The translations under genes were made by a program, and so were the position numbers. A stretch of DNA of 64,000 nt. It comes from Clostridium transplantifaecale (GTDB taxonomy: Bacteria > Bacillota > Clostridia > Lachnospirales > Lachnospiraceae). The notes beneath the pieces are model-generated. The model did not search any database and was not told the DNA's origin. It saw only the letters and a list, made by a program, of their open reading frames with translations. Location: contig NZ_UYZY01000002.1 of assembly GCF_900626075.1 (NCBI RefSeq), positions 496,001-560,000 on the forward strand, read 5' to 3'. The first letter of the stretch is position 1. Each line of letters begins with the position of its first letter. Of the stretch, positions 42,561 to 51,979 are shown piece by piece.

Positions 42561-43099
42561 ACCATGCCTCCGTTCGCCGCCAGCCAGAGACAGTACCCGC
42601 ACCACAGAAAGGGGACGAAACAGAGTCCCGCTCCATCCTGTCCGCATGCACAGTAATAGGGTAGTATGCACTCTGTCCGGAATATATTTTTCATGTAATT
42701 CAGGAAATATCTGATACGATTTAAAAGAATGCGCTTTCGCAGCATATAGATAAAAGACCACGCGGCCGCGGCCGCCAGACCATAGAATATAATTTGAAAC
42801 CCTCTGTCCATGCCCAGGTATCCGGACGTCACCGCCATCACCTTAATATCCCCGGCTCCCATCATTCTGAACAAAAAAAGCGGAAAGAGCACACTGGCCG
42901 TAAACAGGATCCGGACAAAAAACAGAATAAAAACCGTCCCTGTCTCCCAGACTCCAGTCCCGGAGGACGGCCCCCTGATAAAAACGGTAATTCCGAATGA
43001 CGCAACCCCAAGCAGCACTAAAACATTCGGAATCTTTCCTGTCTTCAGATCGGATAAAGCACAGCCCGACAGAAAAAACAGTAACACAAAATCTCCCAC
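42557..43099 (-). CDS. A24 prepilin peptidase, first gene of the Tad operon
   Basis: 180-residue integral membrane aspartyl protease. Catalytic motifs SDLKTGKIPN (Asp near residue 17) and MGAGDIKVMA are those of family A24. It probably cleaves the Flp leader. The GTG at 43099 was chosen because GGAGG lies 6 bases upstream; a GTG at 43132 has no ribosome site. It is the first gene after the Tad promoter. A second A24 gene lies 8 kb on in the same operon. Confidence 0.9.
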   Translation of the reverse strand: MGDFVLLFFLSGCALSDLKTGKIPNVLVLLGVASFGITVFIRGPSSGTGVWETGTVFILFFVRILFTASVLFPLFLFRMMGAGDIKVMAVTSGYLGMDRGFQIIFYGLAAAAAWSFIYMLRKRILLNRIRYFLNYMKNIFRTECILPYYCACGQDGAGLCFVPFLWCGYCLWLAANGGMV

Positions 43100-43303
43100 C
43101 CAATCCCTCCTTCCGAAGCGGCGGTAACGCACCTGCAGCCTGTAATATCAAACGGCGGCCAATAACACAAAACAGCAATCAAACCGGAAAATAAGCGAAA
43201 AACAAATGATATAGATAACAATAAAAGATAAACCACGCTGCGGGATGCAGCAAGAATATTTGTTACAGGATAGCCTCTGCTAAACTGTGAAGAACGTTTT
43301 TTT

Positions 43304-43332
43304 ATTATGAACACTTTTGTCCAAAAAGTCAA
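43304..43332 (-). promoter_or_regulatory. Promoter of the Tad operon
   Basis: Minus strand: TTGACT (43332-43327), 17-base spacer, CATAAT (43309-43304). The leader to the GTG at 43099 is about 200 bases; it holds a small hairpin (GCTGC / GCAGC at about 43235) and no riboswitch I can name. Confidence 0.55.
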
Positions 43333-43411
43333 CTCCCTTTTTCAAAAAAAATCACCAAAAAACAGGTCGGAATTTTATTCATTTATTCCTCCGGTCCCCG
43401 CAGGCTTTACG

Positions 43412-43440
43412 TTGACTGGCTTTCCTAAAAATGTTAAAAT
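43412..43440 (+). promoter_or_regulatory. Promoter of the ArsR gene
   Basis: TTGACT (43412-43417), 17-base spacer, TAAAAT (43435-43440), about 40 bases before the TTG start. Divergent from the Tad promoter by about 80 bases. Confidence 0.6.
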
Positions 43441-43479
43441 AATATTAGTTCAAATTTTTAAACCAAAGGAGGAAACGCC

Positions 43480-43845
43480 TTGCCCGACGTATTGGAACTG
43501 AAAAATTTATTCCACGACTGCATGCCTCTGTTTATCGCGCTCGGCGATGAGATACGGCTGTCCATTATCGAGTCCCTGACCGATGCTGCCTACAGAACGT
43601 GCGGCGGAGATTTCTCGTTGGAAAACTTAAGCCGCCACGGTATGAACGTGCGGGAAATCACTGAAAAAACCAGCCTGTCGCGTCCGGCTGTTTCCCATCA
43701 TTTAAAACTTTTAAAAGATGCCGGGCTGATTTCCATCCGCCGTGAAGGCACCTGTAATTATTACTATCTGTCTATCGTCGACAGCACCAGACAGCTCACA
43801 AAACTGGGTACAAACCTCCAGTCATTTCTGGGCATGGATGCATAA
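43480..43845 (+). CDS. ArsR family transcriptional regulator
   Basis: 121-residue winged-helix repressor of the ArsR family: MPLFIALGDEIRLSIIESL, then the recognition helix in TSLSRPAVSHHLKLLKDAGLI and the wing RREGTCNYYYLS. Cys near 16 and 43 and a short metal-binding candidate (TCGGDFS) exist, but no classic CxC arsenic motif, so a metal role is not supported. It starts with TTG after AAAGGAGG. Divergent from the Tad operon and just upstream of carbohydrate genes; it may control either. Confidence 0.88.
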   Translation: MPDVLELKNLFHDCMPLFIALGDEIRLSIIESLTDAAYRTCGGDFSLENLSRHGMNVREITEKTSLSRPAVSHHLKLLKDAGLISIRREGTCNYYYLSIVDSTRQLTKLGTNLQSFLGMDA

Positions 43846-43948
43846 ACTTTCCATTCCTGTATATACTAATTACAGCATCCATAAACTGCTGACAAAGCGC
43901 ATATTTGTCGGCCGGACCATTGCACGGATTATACAGGAGTGAAATAAT

Positions 43949-44176
43949 ATGAGATTATCAAGACAGGCAAAACGCAGTATGAAAGCCCGCAGGCTGGATC
44001 CTGAACTTCTGGAAGAGCTTAAGCAGGCTATGGGTACCATTGACACCGCTATCAACCGGTTTGAACAGGTCGTGGATCCCACATTGATCGATTGTTATAT
44101 TTATGAATTAAAAGCTGCGCAGCTTCGCTATCAGTTCCTTCTCCGAAGCATTAAGGAGCAGGAAACTTACGCATAG
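43949..44176 (+). CDS. DUF2508 (YaaL-like) small protein
   Basis: 75-residue helical protein. The pattern with a basic start (MRLSRQAKRSMKARR) and IDCYIYELKAAQLRYQFLLR is typical of DUF2508, found beside recR/yaaK in Bacillus. The function is unknown. It lies 104 bases after arsR and 26 before the amylase gene. Confidence 0.72.
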   Translation: MRLSRQAKRSMKARRLDPELLEELKQAMGTIDTAINRFEQVVDPTLIDCYIYELKAAQLRYQFLLRSIKEQETYA

Positions 44177-44201
44177 CACACGCTGCCTGGGGAGGACAAG
44201 C

Positions 44202-45548
44202 ATGGCACACAATAAACACACCTGGTATGAAGAGGCCGTCTTTTATCATATGTACCCGCTGGGTATGACGGGCGCGCCCAGGCAAAATGCGGAAACCGCG
44301 GCCGCAGACCGTTTTACCGAACTGGATCTGTGGGTTTCGCATATTAAAAGTTTAAACTGCAGCGCAGTCTATATCGGACCGCTGTTCGAATCTTCGACCC
44401 ATGGCTATGACACCAGGGATTTCAGGGCCGTGGACCGCCGTCTCGGCACGAATGAAGACTTTATAAATTTTGTTAACCTCTGCCATAAGAACGGCATACG
44501 CGTCGTCGTTGACGGGGTCTTTAACCACACGGGACGTGAATTTTTCGCATTTCAGGATATCTGCATCAACCGGGAGGCGTCTCCATACCGGGACTGGTAT
44601 AAAGGCGTGAACTTCGGCTTTAACAGTCCCATGGGGGATTCCTTTGGATATGAGGCCTGGCATGGTATCTGGGAACTTCCCTGCCTGAATCTGCATCACC
44701 AGGATGTGAAAAACTATCTCCTGGATACGGTCAGGTTCTGGGTCCGTGAATTTGATATTGACGGCATACGCCTGGACTGTGCCAATGTCCTGGATTTTCA
44801 GTTTATGAAGGAGCTGCGGCAGGTCTCAAATGCCGTTAAACCTGACTTCTGGCTGATGGGAGAAGTTATCCACGGAGAGTATTCCCGCTGGGTCAATGAT
44901 GAGATGCTCCACTCGGTGACGAATTACGAGATGCACAAGAGCATTTATTCCGCCCACAACGACCACAATTATTTTGAACTGGCCCATAATGTCCGCAGGC
45001 TGGAGGCCGTGGCCAGAGAACTTTATACCTTTGTCGACAACCACGATGAGGATCGGATCGCCAGCAAATTAAACAGTAAGGCGCATCTGAAACCAGTCTA
45101 TGCGTTGCTGTTTACCCTGCCCGGAATCCCTTCCATCTACTACGGCGGCGAATGGGGTACGGAGGGCCGCAGGACCCCGTACTCGGACGACGGACTCCGC
45201 CCTGCGATCGCCATTTCAGAGGCGGCTTCGCGGTCCTGTGAACTGACGGAACTGATTCGTAAGCTGGGGCAGATTCACCTGGCCGAAGAGGCATATCACG
45301 GAGGATCTTATAAGGAGCTGCTGCTGACCAACCGTCAGTATGCTTTTGCCCGTCTGTCAGAGGACGTTTCGATGATTACAGCCGTGAACAACGACGAAAA
45401 TCCTGCATCGGTGAATATACCCTTTAACACCGGCGCGGATGTTTGCACAGATCTATTAACCGGACGGACATTTACTATTCAAGGCGACCGGATTCAAATA
45501 GAATTAGAGGGTAACGACGCAGTTATTCTCAGAATAACGGAGGGTTAA
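44202..45548 (+). CDS. GH13 alpha-amylase family hydrolase
   Basis: 448-residue cytosolic GH13 enzyme acting on alpha-1,4-glucans or maltodextrins. The catalytic barrel has all four motifs: DGVFNHTG, GIRLDCAN (nucleophile Asp), LMGEV (acid/base Glu) and FVDNHDED. There is no signal peptide and no starch-binding domain, so it works inside the cell on imported oligosaccharide or on glycogen. It overlaps nothing and is 5 bases before glgB, with which it forms an operon. Substrate specificity (maltodextrin glucosidase or similar) is not resolved. Confidence 0.92.
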   Translation: MAHNKHTWYEEAVFYHMYPLGMTGAPRQNAETAAADRFTELDLWVSHIKSLNCSAVYIGPLFESSTHGYDTRDFRAVDRRLGTNEDFINFVNLCHKNGIRVVVDGVFNHTGREFFAFQDICINREASPYRDWYKGVNFGFNSPMGDSFGYEAWHGIWELPCLNLHHQDVKNYLLDTVRFWVREFDIDGIRLDCANVLDFQFMKELRQVSNAVKPDFWLMGEVIHGEYSRWVNDEMLHSVTNYEMHKSIYSAHNDHNYFELAHNVRRLEAVARELYTFVDNHDEDRIASKLNSKAHLKPVYALLFTLPGIPSIYYGGEWGTEGRRTPYSDDGLRPAIAISEAASRSCELTELIRKLGQIHLAEEAYHGGSYKELLLTNRQYAFARLSEDVSMITAVNNDENPASVNIPFNTGADVCTDLLTGRTFTIQGDRIQIELEGNDAVILRITEG

Positions 45549-45552
45549 CATT

Positions 45553-47505
45553 ATGACGGGAAGCAAGAACACCGGCAGAACAACCAGGAAAACACCTGCT
45601 GCCAAATCAAAGATGTCCGGTCTTGGAGTGATCGGTGAGCTGGATCGCTATCTTTACGGCGAGGGACGCCATTACAAACTCTTTGACAAGCTGGGGGCCC
45701 ATCCGTTTACATATCAGGGAAAAGACGGGTACTATTTTGCCGTGTGGGCGCCGCACAGCGAATCCGTCAGCGTGGTGGGTGATTTTAACGGATGGAATCT
45801 GGACTCTACACCGATGAAACAGGTGGAAAACAGCGGTATCTATGAGGCGTTTGTCCCCGGCCTTGGCTCGGGCCAGCTCTACAAGTTCGCCATCACAACC
45901 ACCAGCGGCAAGATCCTCTTCAAGGCAGATCCCTATGCATTTGCTGCCGAATACCGGCCCGGGACGGCATCCGTCACTACGGATATCAGGAATTTCGGCT
46001 GGAGCGATTCCTCCTGGATGACAAAGCGCCGGGAAGCCGATCCTGTAAAGTCTCCGATGTCCATCTATGAGGTACATATTGGTTCCTGGAAGAAGAAAAA
46101 CCGCCAGGAGAAGGACGGATATTACACCTACATGGAGGCCGCGCACGAACTGGCCGACTATGTGAAAATGATGGGATACACCCATGTGGAGCTGATGGGC
46201 ATTGCCGAACATCCCTATGACGGTTCCTGGGGTTATCAGGTTACCGGCTATTTTGCTCCGACTTCGCGTTACGGAACGCCCAAAGAATTCATGTATTTTG
46301 TTAATTACCTGCACAAAAAAGGCATCGGCGTCATCCTGGACTGGGTACCCGCCCATTTTCCAAAAGATGCCCACGGCCTTGCCGATTTCGACGGGCAGCC
46401 GCTCTATGAATATGCAGATCCCAGAAAAGGGGAGCATCCCGACTGGGGCACCAAAGTATTTGACTACGGCAAAAACGAGGTCGCTAATTTCCTGATTGCC
46501 AACGCCCTTTACTGGATCGAGAATTACCACATTGACGGACTGAGAGTGGATGCCGTTGCATCCATGCTCTACTTAGACTACGGGCGTCAGGACGGCCAGT
46601 GGGTTCCCAATAAATACGGAGAAAATAAAAACCTGGAGGCTGTTGAGTTCTTCAAGCACTTAAACAGCGTGATTACCGGCCGGAAGGACGGATCTATCAT
46701 CATTGCGGAAGAATCCACGGCATGGCCCAATGTGACGAAACGGCCAGAGGATGACGGACTCGGCTTCACCTTTAAGTGGAATATGGGATGGATGCACGAC
46801 TTCCTGGAATATATGAAACTGGATCCTTATTTCCGAAAACCCAACCACAATAAGATGACCTTCGGCATTACATACAGCACCAGCGAAAACTTTATCCTGG
46901 TTCTTTCCCATGATGAAGTTGTGCACCTGAAGTGTTCCATGCTGAATAAGATGCCCGGCGAGTATGAAGATAAATTTGCCAACCTGAAGGCAGGCTATAC
47001 CTTTATGCTGGGCCATCCCGGCAAAAAGCTCCTGTTTATGGGCCAGGACTTCGGACAGCTCCACGAGTGGGATGAAAAAGCCGCGCTGGACTGGTATCTG
47101 GCCGACGAACCACTCCACGAGGATTTACAGAAATACGTCCGCGGCCTCCTCACCCTCTACAGGAAATATCCTGCGATTTACCGTCTGGACGGCGACTTTT
47201 CCGGGTTCGAATGGATCAATGCCAACGATGCCGACAGAAGTATTTTCAGCTTTGTCCGCCGTGACGAGACGAAAAAGAAAAACCTGCTCTTTATCTGCAA
47301 CTTCACCCCGGTCGCCCGCGAAGATTACCGGGTCGGCGTTCCGAAGCGGGGCAACTTCACGCTGCTCCTGGACAATGAGCACGGCCTTTATGAGCGAGGT
47401 GAAGAGCAGAAGGTGTTTAAATCCGCCAAAGGGGAGTGTGACGGCATGCCGTATTCCTTCTCCTATCCGCTTCCGGCTTATGGAACCGCTATATTCCGTT
47501 TCTAA
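45553..47505 (+). CDS. glgB: 1,4-alpha-glucan branching enzyme
   Basis: 650-residue GH13 branching enzyme that adds alpha-1,6 branches to glycogen. After a basic start comes a CBM48 domain (YYFAVWAPHSESVSVVGDFNGW, about residues 57-80), then the barrel with DGLRVDAVASM (nucleophile), IIIAEEST (acid/base) and LVLSHDEVVH, and a C-terminal beta domain. GGAGGG precedes the ATG. It is paired with an intracellular GH13 hydrolase and followed by a terminator. No glgA, glgC or glgP is in the window. Confidence 0.96.
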   Translation: MTGSKNTGRTTRKTPAAKSKMSGLGVIGELDRYLYGEGRHYKLFDKLGAHPFTYQGKDGYYFAVWAPHSESVSVVGDFNGWNLDSTPMKQVENSGIYEAFVPGLGSGQLYKFAITTTSGKILFKADPYAFAAEYRPGTASVTTDIRNFGWSDSSWMTKRREADPVKSPMSIYEVHIGSWKKKNRQEKDGYYTYMEAAHELADYVKMMGYTHVELMGIAEHPYDGSWGYQVTGYFAPTSRYGTPKEFMYFVNYLHKKGIGVILDWVPAHFPKDAHGLADFDGQPLYEYADPRKGEHPDWGTKVFDYGKNEVANFLIANALYWIENYHIDGLRVDAVASMLYLDYGRQDGQWVPNKYGENKNLEAVEFFKHLNSVITGRKDGSIIIAEESTAWPNVTKRPEDDGLGFTFKWNMGWMHDFLEYMKLDPYFRKPNHNKMTFGITYSTSENFILVLSHDEVVHLKCSMLNKMPGEYEDKFANLKAGYTFMLGHPGKKLLFMGQDFGQLHEWDEKAALDWYLADEPLHEDLQKYVRGLLTLYRKYPAIYRLDGDFSGFEWINANDADRSIFSFVRRDETKKKNLLFICNFTPVAREDYRVGVPKRGNFTLLLDNEHGLYERGEEQKVFKSAKGECDGMPYSFSYPLPAYGTAIFRF

Positions 47506-47580
47506 TGGTCTGCCGGAATTGAAAGATTCATTATTTTTTTAAGAATTATGGCTAAAAAAATAACAGGCCGGTTAAAAATA

Positions 47581-47619
47581 CCGGGCTGTCGGAAAATTTC
47601 CCGACAGCCCGGCTTTTTT
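47581..47619 (+). terminator. Terminator after glgB
   Basis: Perfect 12-bp stem CCGGGCTGTCGG (47581-47592) / CCGACAGCCCGG (47601-47612), 8-base loop, then CTTTTTT. It also separates the convergent gene at 47679. Confidence 0.92.
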
Positions 47620-47678
47620 GTTTTCATGATTACCCTAATATGAAAGGCCAGCTTCCATCTCCGGCGGCATGCCATCCC

Positions 47679-48296
47679 TTACCGTTCTTCTTTCTCCGGC
47701 ATGGCAAAGCTTTTCACTGCCACAGCCGTCTCCCTGCAGATCTCAACCATTGCAGTAAGTTCTTCAAAATCAATCGTCTTCCCCTGGATTTCCACTCCCA
47801 GCGTCCTGTTTCTGAAGACCTGGACCGCATGCAGGTTACGCTCCTTGGCAACCGGCTCCACCTTGATCCGGAATGCCTTGGTCTGCAGAAGTAAATCCGC
47901 CAGGCGGCTGCCGGGGAGTATCAACTTCGTAAAGGCGGGTTCATCGCTCTTGATCCGATACCTGGAATCCAGATCGCGGTATCTCACCTTGATATCGGCC
48001 TTGGCAATCAGCTCCATCCCCTTTTTGAAAAAAGTCATCGGCACAATCTCCAGATGATAGGGATATTTAAGCTCCGCCTGTGTCATCGCCGCGCAGGTTA
48101 AGCCATAACCATAATTGGACTGGGAAGTCACTACCGGGAGCACCGACACCGGCGCGTTGTCCATATCAAGAATCAACTGGCAGTGAGGATACTGTCCCGC
48201 GTACGGATTCCCCAGAAAGTATCCGCCGTTCTCTCTGTAATACTGGTATATCACCCTGTCGATCTCATTGTCCGCATAATAGGAATCCTCGTACAT
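47679..48296 (-). CDS. Unknown conserved-looking protein
   Basis: 205 residues, not recognised. No membrane segment or signal peptide; acidic start (MYEDSYYADNEIDRV) and mixed alpha/beta body with two beta-rich stretches (CQLILDMDNAPVSVLPVV; HAVQVFRNRTLGVEIQGK). It ends a leftward run of translation-related genes (rsmI, trmN6, ricT), 18 bases after rsmI, so a role with RNA or ribosomes is possible but unproved. Confidence 0.6.
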   Translation of the reverse strand: MYEDSYYADNEIDRVIYQYYRENGGYFLGNPYAGQYPHCQLILDMDNAPVSVLPVVTSQSNYGYGLTCAAMTQAELKYPYHLEIVPMTFFKKGMELIAKADIKVRYRDLDSRYRIKSDEPAFTKLILPGSRLADLLLQTKAFRIKVEPVAKERNLHAVQVFRNRTLGVEIQGKTIDFEELTAMVEICRETAVAVKSFAMPEKEER

Positions 48297-48314
48297 GAAC
48301 CTCTCCTTTGTATT

Positions 48315-49163
48315 CTACTCTCCGTCTTCCAGAAGCTGCTGGTAGACATCCCTCTTACTGATTCCTCTGTCCTTTGCCACCAGCTTCATCGACTCTTTCT
48401 TATCCTTCCCCTGGGAAAGATAATGTTCCATGTGTTCGGCAAGCGGCATCTCTTTCCAGTCCTCCTGCCCCTCTGTCTTAAGCTCTTCGATCGTCCGTCC
48501 TTCCAGCACAATCACGCACTCGCCCTTCGGGTCATTCTCAGTGTAATGGTTAATCGCCCCGCTGAGCGTCGTCCGGAACACCGTCTCGTATTTCTTGGTA
48601 AGCTCCCGGCATACGGCCACGCGCCGGTCCCCCAGCGCCTCATAAAGCTCTCCCAGCGTCCTGAGAAGATGATGGGGCGCCTCATATAAGATAATCGTCC
48701 TGGTCTCCGTCTTAAGCTCTTCCAGAATCCACTGTTTTTCCTTCTTATCCGTCGGCAGGAATGCCTCAAAGCAGAATCTCCTCGTCCCCATCCCGGAGAT
48801 GGTCAGCGCGGTAACGCAGGCCGCAGGTCCCGGAAGCGAGGTCAGTTCGACTCCCGCCTCATAACACTGCTTCACCAGCTCCTCCCCGGGATCCGAGATT
48901 CCCGGCGTTCCCGCGTCGGTAATCAGGGCCACATTCAGGCCCTCTTTTATCTTGTCCACCAGGTATCTCGCCTTATCGATCTTGTTATACTCATGATAAC
49001 TAGTCATCGGGGTCTTTATGTCAAAATGGTTCAGCAGTTTGATGCTGTGCCTGGTGTCCTCCGCCGCTATCAAATCCACAGTTTTGAGTGTGTTAAGCAC
49101 ACGAAGCGTTATGTCGTCCAGATTTCCAATCGGTGTGGCACACAAATATAATTTTCCCTGCAT
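48315..49163 (-). CDS. rsmI: 16S rRNA (cytidine1402-2'-O)-methyltransferase
   Basis: 282-residue SAM-dependent methyltransferase of the tetrapyrrole-methylase fold that modifies C1402 in the decoding centre. Motifs: LYLCATPIGNLDDIT, AEDTRHS, LITDAGTPGISDPG, SLPGPAACVTALTISG, and LYEAPHH. A C-terminal helical extension (EHMEHYLSQGKDKKESM) matches longer family members. The ATG at 49163 follows GGGAG; nine extra codons upstream lack support. Confidence 0.96.
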   Translation of the reverse strand: MQGKLYLCATPIGNLDDITLRVLNTLKTVDLIAAEDTRHSIKLLNHFDIKTPMTSYHEYNKIDKARYLVDKIKEGLNVALITDAGTPGISDPGEELVKQCYEAGVELTSLPGPAACVTALTISGMGTRRFCFEAFLPTDKKEKQWILEELKTETRTIILYEAPHHLLRTLGELYEALGDRRVAVCRELTKKYETVFRTTLSGAINHYTENDPKGECVIVLEGRTIEELKTEGQEDWKEMPLAEHMEHYLSQGKDKKESMKLVAKDRGISKRDVYQQLLEDGE

Positions 49164-49230
49164 TTTATTCTCCCTGCGGCTCTCCGCCAATCGCCAAAAT
49201 GATTAGTTGCCAATCCTCCAAACCTGCGGT

Positions 49231-49968
49231 TTAATACCCATAGATATCGTAAATCTCATCGGTGTAAACGCCCGGTTCTTTATAAACAATCAGCGGTTTT
49301 TCCACCTTAATCATGGACCGGCCTCCCCTGACTGCCTCGATCAGGACCATATTGGCCTCCTTGTCCACAAAGGGATGCACCATCTTCATCCGCTTCGGCT
49401 CCAGCCGGTATCTGGTGAGGGCCGTAATGATCTCGATCAGCCTGTGGGGCCGGTGCACCATATAGAAACGGCCCCCCGGCCGAAGTACGCGCGCTCCCTC
49501 CCTCACCACATCATCCAGCGTGCACAGCACCTCGTGGCGGGCTATCGCCTTGGGAAGTTCCGGGTTTTTAAGACCGTGGCTGTCGTTCATATAGGGCGGA
49601 TTTGTCGTCACTACATCAAAAGAGGCCCCGCCGAAGATCCGGCCCGCCTCTTTGATATCGCCTGTTATGATGTCTATTTTTTCTTCAAGTCCGTTAAGCT
49701 TTACGCTCCGCGATGCCATCTCGGCCATCTCTTCCTGGATTTCCAGCCCGGTAAAATGGTTTCCCTCCGTCTTGGCCTCCAGAAGAATCGGGATAATCCC
49801 GGTTCCGGTTCCCAAATCCAGAGCTTTCTCCCCCGGCTTCACAAAGGCGAAACCGGAGAGGAGCACTGCATCCATACCGAAGCAGAATGCGTTCTCCCTC
49901 TGGATGATGCGGTAGCCGTTCCGGTGCAGCTCATCGATTCTCTCATGTTCCTTCAGGTCAATTGTCAT
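49231..49968 (-). CDS. trmN6: tRNA1(Val) (adenine37-N6)-methyltransferase
   Basis: 245-residue methyltransferase of the TrmN6/YfiC group. SAM motif I is ALDLGTGTGIIPI, and the catalytic N6-adenine motif is TTNPPYMN. The N-terminal GYRIIQRENAFCFGMDAVLLSGF is characteristic of the family. Its start lies 11 bases inside the end of ricT, indicating coupled translation. Confidence 0.94.
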   Translation of the reverse strand: MTIDLKEHERIDELHRNGYRIIQRENAFCFGMDAVLLSGFAFVKPGEKALDLGTGTGIIPILLEAKTEGNHFTGLEIQEEMAEMASRSVKLNGLEEKIDIITGDIKEAGRIFGGASFDVVTTNPPYMNDSHGLKNPELPKAIARHEVLCTLDDVVREGARVLRPGGRFYMVHRPHRLIEIITALTRYRLEPKRMKMVHPFVDKEANMVLIEAVRGGRSMIKVEKPLIVYKEPGVYTDEIYDIYGY

Positions 49969-50869
49969 CTAACTTCGATTTCCCTTCCTTGCGCTCCAAA
50001 GCTTCCAGCGCCTTCAGTTCCGCATCGTTGACATTGACGCGCTCACGTCTGCGCTTTGGCCTGAACTTAAGCTGTTCCACCTTGTATTCCCTGATTTCCT
50101 TCTCGTCCCTGTCCACAATTACGACTACCTTGACAAGCTGGCGCAGTACGCTCACGCTGTGGACTTCGCCCTTCAGGCCGTCGTCCGTCGTCACATAGTC
50201 TCCGATATTCGGCAGTTTGCTGTTCAGATCCTCGTAGGTCTCTTCCTCATTCTTCAGACAGCACATAAGGCGTCCGCAGACACCCGATATCTTGGTCGGG
50301 TTCAGGGACAGGTTCTGCTCCTTCGCCATCTTGATGGATACGGGTATGAACTCGGACAGATAAGAATGACAGCAGAGAGCCCTGCCGCAGATTCCCACGC
50401 CGCCCATAATCTTCGTCTCATCGCGCACGCCGATCTGACGAAGCTCAATCCTCGTTTTAAACACAGCGGCCAAATCCTTTACCAGCTCACGGAAATCAAT
50501 TCTTCCGTCCGCGGTAAAGTAAAACAGCACTTTATTATTGTCAAAGGTATATTCCGCGTCGATCAGCTTCATCTGAAGATCGTGTTTCTTAATCTTCTCA
50601 AGGCAGATCTTAAACGCCTCTTTTTCCTTCTCTTTATTCTTTCTCTCCACCTCTTCGTCCGCACGGGTGGCCATCCTGATAACCGACTTCAGCGGCTGTA
50701 CCACCTTCTTGTCCTCCACCTCGCGGTTCCCGAGAACCACATGGCCAAACTCGATACCGCGTGCAGTCTCCACGATCACGTGATCGCCGGTCTTTATCTC
50801 CATACCGGCCGGGTCGAAGAAATAAACCTTACCGGCCTTGCGGAACCTGACTCCGATAACTTTTGTCAT
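49958..50869 (-). CDS. ricT: PSP1-domain regulator RicT (YaaT)
   Basis: 303 residues. Homologue of B. subtilis YaaT/RicT, part of a Ric complex that aids RNase Y action and sporulation/competence decisions. Cysteine motifs GICGRALCCHSYLSEF and GVCGRLMCCLKNEEETY (an iron-sulfur cluster in RicT) are intact. The C-terminus is basic (RPKRRRER). It lies between holB and trmN6, a common order in Clostridia and Bacilli. Confidence 0.95.
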   Translation of the reverse strand: MTKVIGVRFRKAGKVYFFDPAGMEIKTGDHVIVETARGIEFGHVVLGNREVEDKKVVQPLKSVIRMATRADEEVERKNKEKEKEAFKICLEKIKKHDLQMKLIDAEYTFDNNKVLFYFTADGRIDFRELVKDLAAVFKTRIELRQIGVRDETKIMGGVGICGRALCCHSYLSEFIPVSIKMAKEQNLSLNPTKISGVCGRLMCCLKNEEETYEDLNSKLPNIGDYVTTDDGLKGEVHSVSVLRQLVKVVVIVDRDEKEIREYKVEQLKFRPKRRRERVNVNDAELKALEALERKEGKSKLDDN

Positions 50870-50872
50870 AGA

Positions 50873-51862
50873 TTAATTCTCCTTCATTGTTAACAGCATA
50901 AGCTCCAGGGCCAGCTCCGTATTGACATTCGCATTCAGCCTGGCCTTAGCTTTCTCTATTGCATTTAAAATCAGCTCCAGGCCTTCATAAGAACTCTTCT
51001 GGCACAGATTGCTGACCGTTGTATATTCATCCTTAAACACCAGTGTGTTGATGTCTTTTGTCACCTTAAACATCAGGATATCCCGGTACCAGAGCTGCAT
51101 GAAATCAAGGCATTCAAACAGATCCAGGTTGTCCTCCTGCAGCTTTTTAATGTAATCAAGCAGCATGGGAATGTCCATCTCTTTTATATTTTTAAGCAGT
51201 GTCAGCACTTCTTTATAAAGCAGGGAAAATTCCTCCGAGGAAGCCAGGTGAATGGCTTTTCCCAGATTTCCCCTTGCAAATGCCGCATAGATATCCGCTT
51301 TGCTCTCCGGTATCTCCATCATCTCCTCCAGGTAATCACTTATTACATGATCTTTCAGGGGACGCAGCTTCAACTGGATGCACCTTGAAAGGATCGTTGG
51401 CAGGAACACCTCCTGGTTCGTTGTCATCAGAATGATGACCGCATAGGAAGGCGGTTCCTCTATTGTCTTTAAAAGCGCGTTCTGCGCCTGTACCGTCATC
51501 TTTTCGGCCTCGTCGACCATGTAGATCTTATAACTGCTGCTGTACGGCTTCACCATAATCGAGTCATTGATCTGGACACGGATATCGTCAACTCCGATAC
51601 TGGCCGGTTTCTCGTGCGTCACCCAGATGACATCCGGATGGTTGCCCGACATAATCTGTTTACAGGAGTGGCACTGCATGCATGGTTCCTTATCACTTTT
51701 TTCGCAGAGAAGCGTCATGGCAAATGCCTTGGCAAGCGTCTTTCTGCCCATCCCCTCTTCACCCGATAAAATGTAGGCGTGGGATACCTTGTGATACTCG
51801 ATTGCTTTCTGTAAATGGTCCTTCACCATGTCATGTCCGATTATATCATGAAAACCTGCCAT
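50873..51862 (-). CDS. holB: DNA polymerase III delta' subunit
   Basis: 329-residue clamp-loader subunit. Walker A is altered (SGEEGMGRKTLAKA, keeping GxxGxGK/R type) and the zinc-binding cysteines are in CEKSDKEPCMQCHSCKQI; the DEAEKMTVQAQNALLK sensor-type segment and SRCIQLKL are typical of delta'. The ATG at 51862 follows AGGAGG. It lies 117 bases after gmk and directly before ricT. Confidence 0.94.
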   Translation of the reverse strand: MAGFHDIIGHDMVKDHLQKAIEYHKVSHAYILSGEEGMGRKTLAKAFAMTLLCEKSDKEPCMQCHSCKQIMSGNHPDVIWVTHEKPASIGVDDIRVQINDSIMVKPYSSSYKIYMVDEAEKMTVQAQNALLKTIEEPPSYAVIILMTTNQEVFLPTILSRCIQLKLRPLKDHVISDYLEEMMEIPESKADIYAAFARGNLGKAIHLASSEEFSLLYKEVLTLLKNIKEMDIPMLLDYIKKLQEDNLDLFECLDFMQLWYRDILMFKVTKDINTLVFKDEYTTVSNLCQKSSYEGLELILNAIEKAKARLNANVNTELALELMLLTMKEN

Positions 51863-51979
51863 ATCTTCCTCCTGAAACGGCGTAACTCCCCACCGCACAC
51901 AAAATTGTCTCATATAGTATAACACAAGATTAAAATGCTGCCTAGTAGGGAATCCGAGGTTAATTCAGGGTTTTAGTTG

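Noticed and set aside
43100..43303. Possible c-di-GMP or other riboswitch in the Tad leader
   Set aside because: No conserved riboswitch core could be found; only a short GCTGC/GCAGC hairpin is present.
45607..46530. 307-codon open frame antisense to glgB
   Set aside because: GlgB motifs are intact on the plus strand and the antisense frame shows no family.
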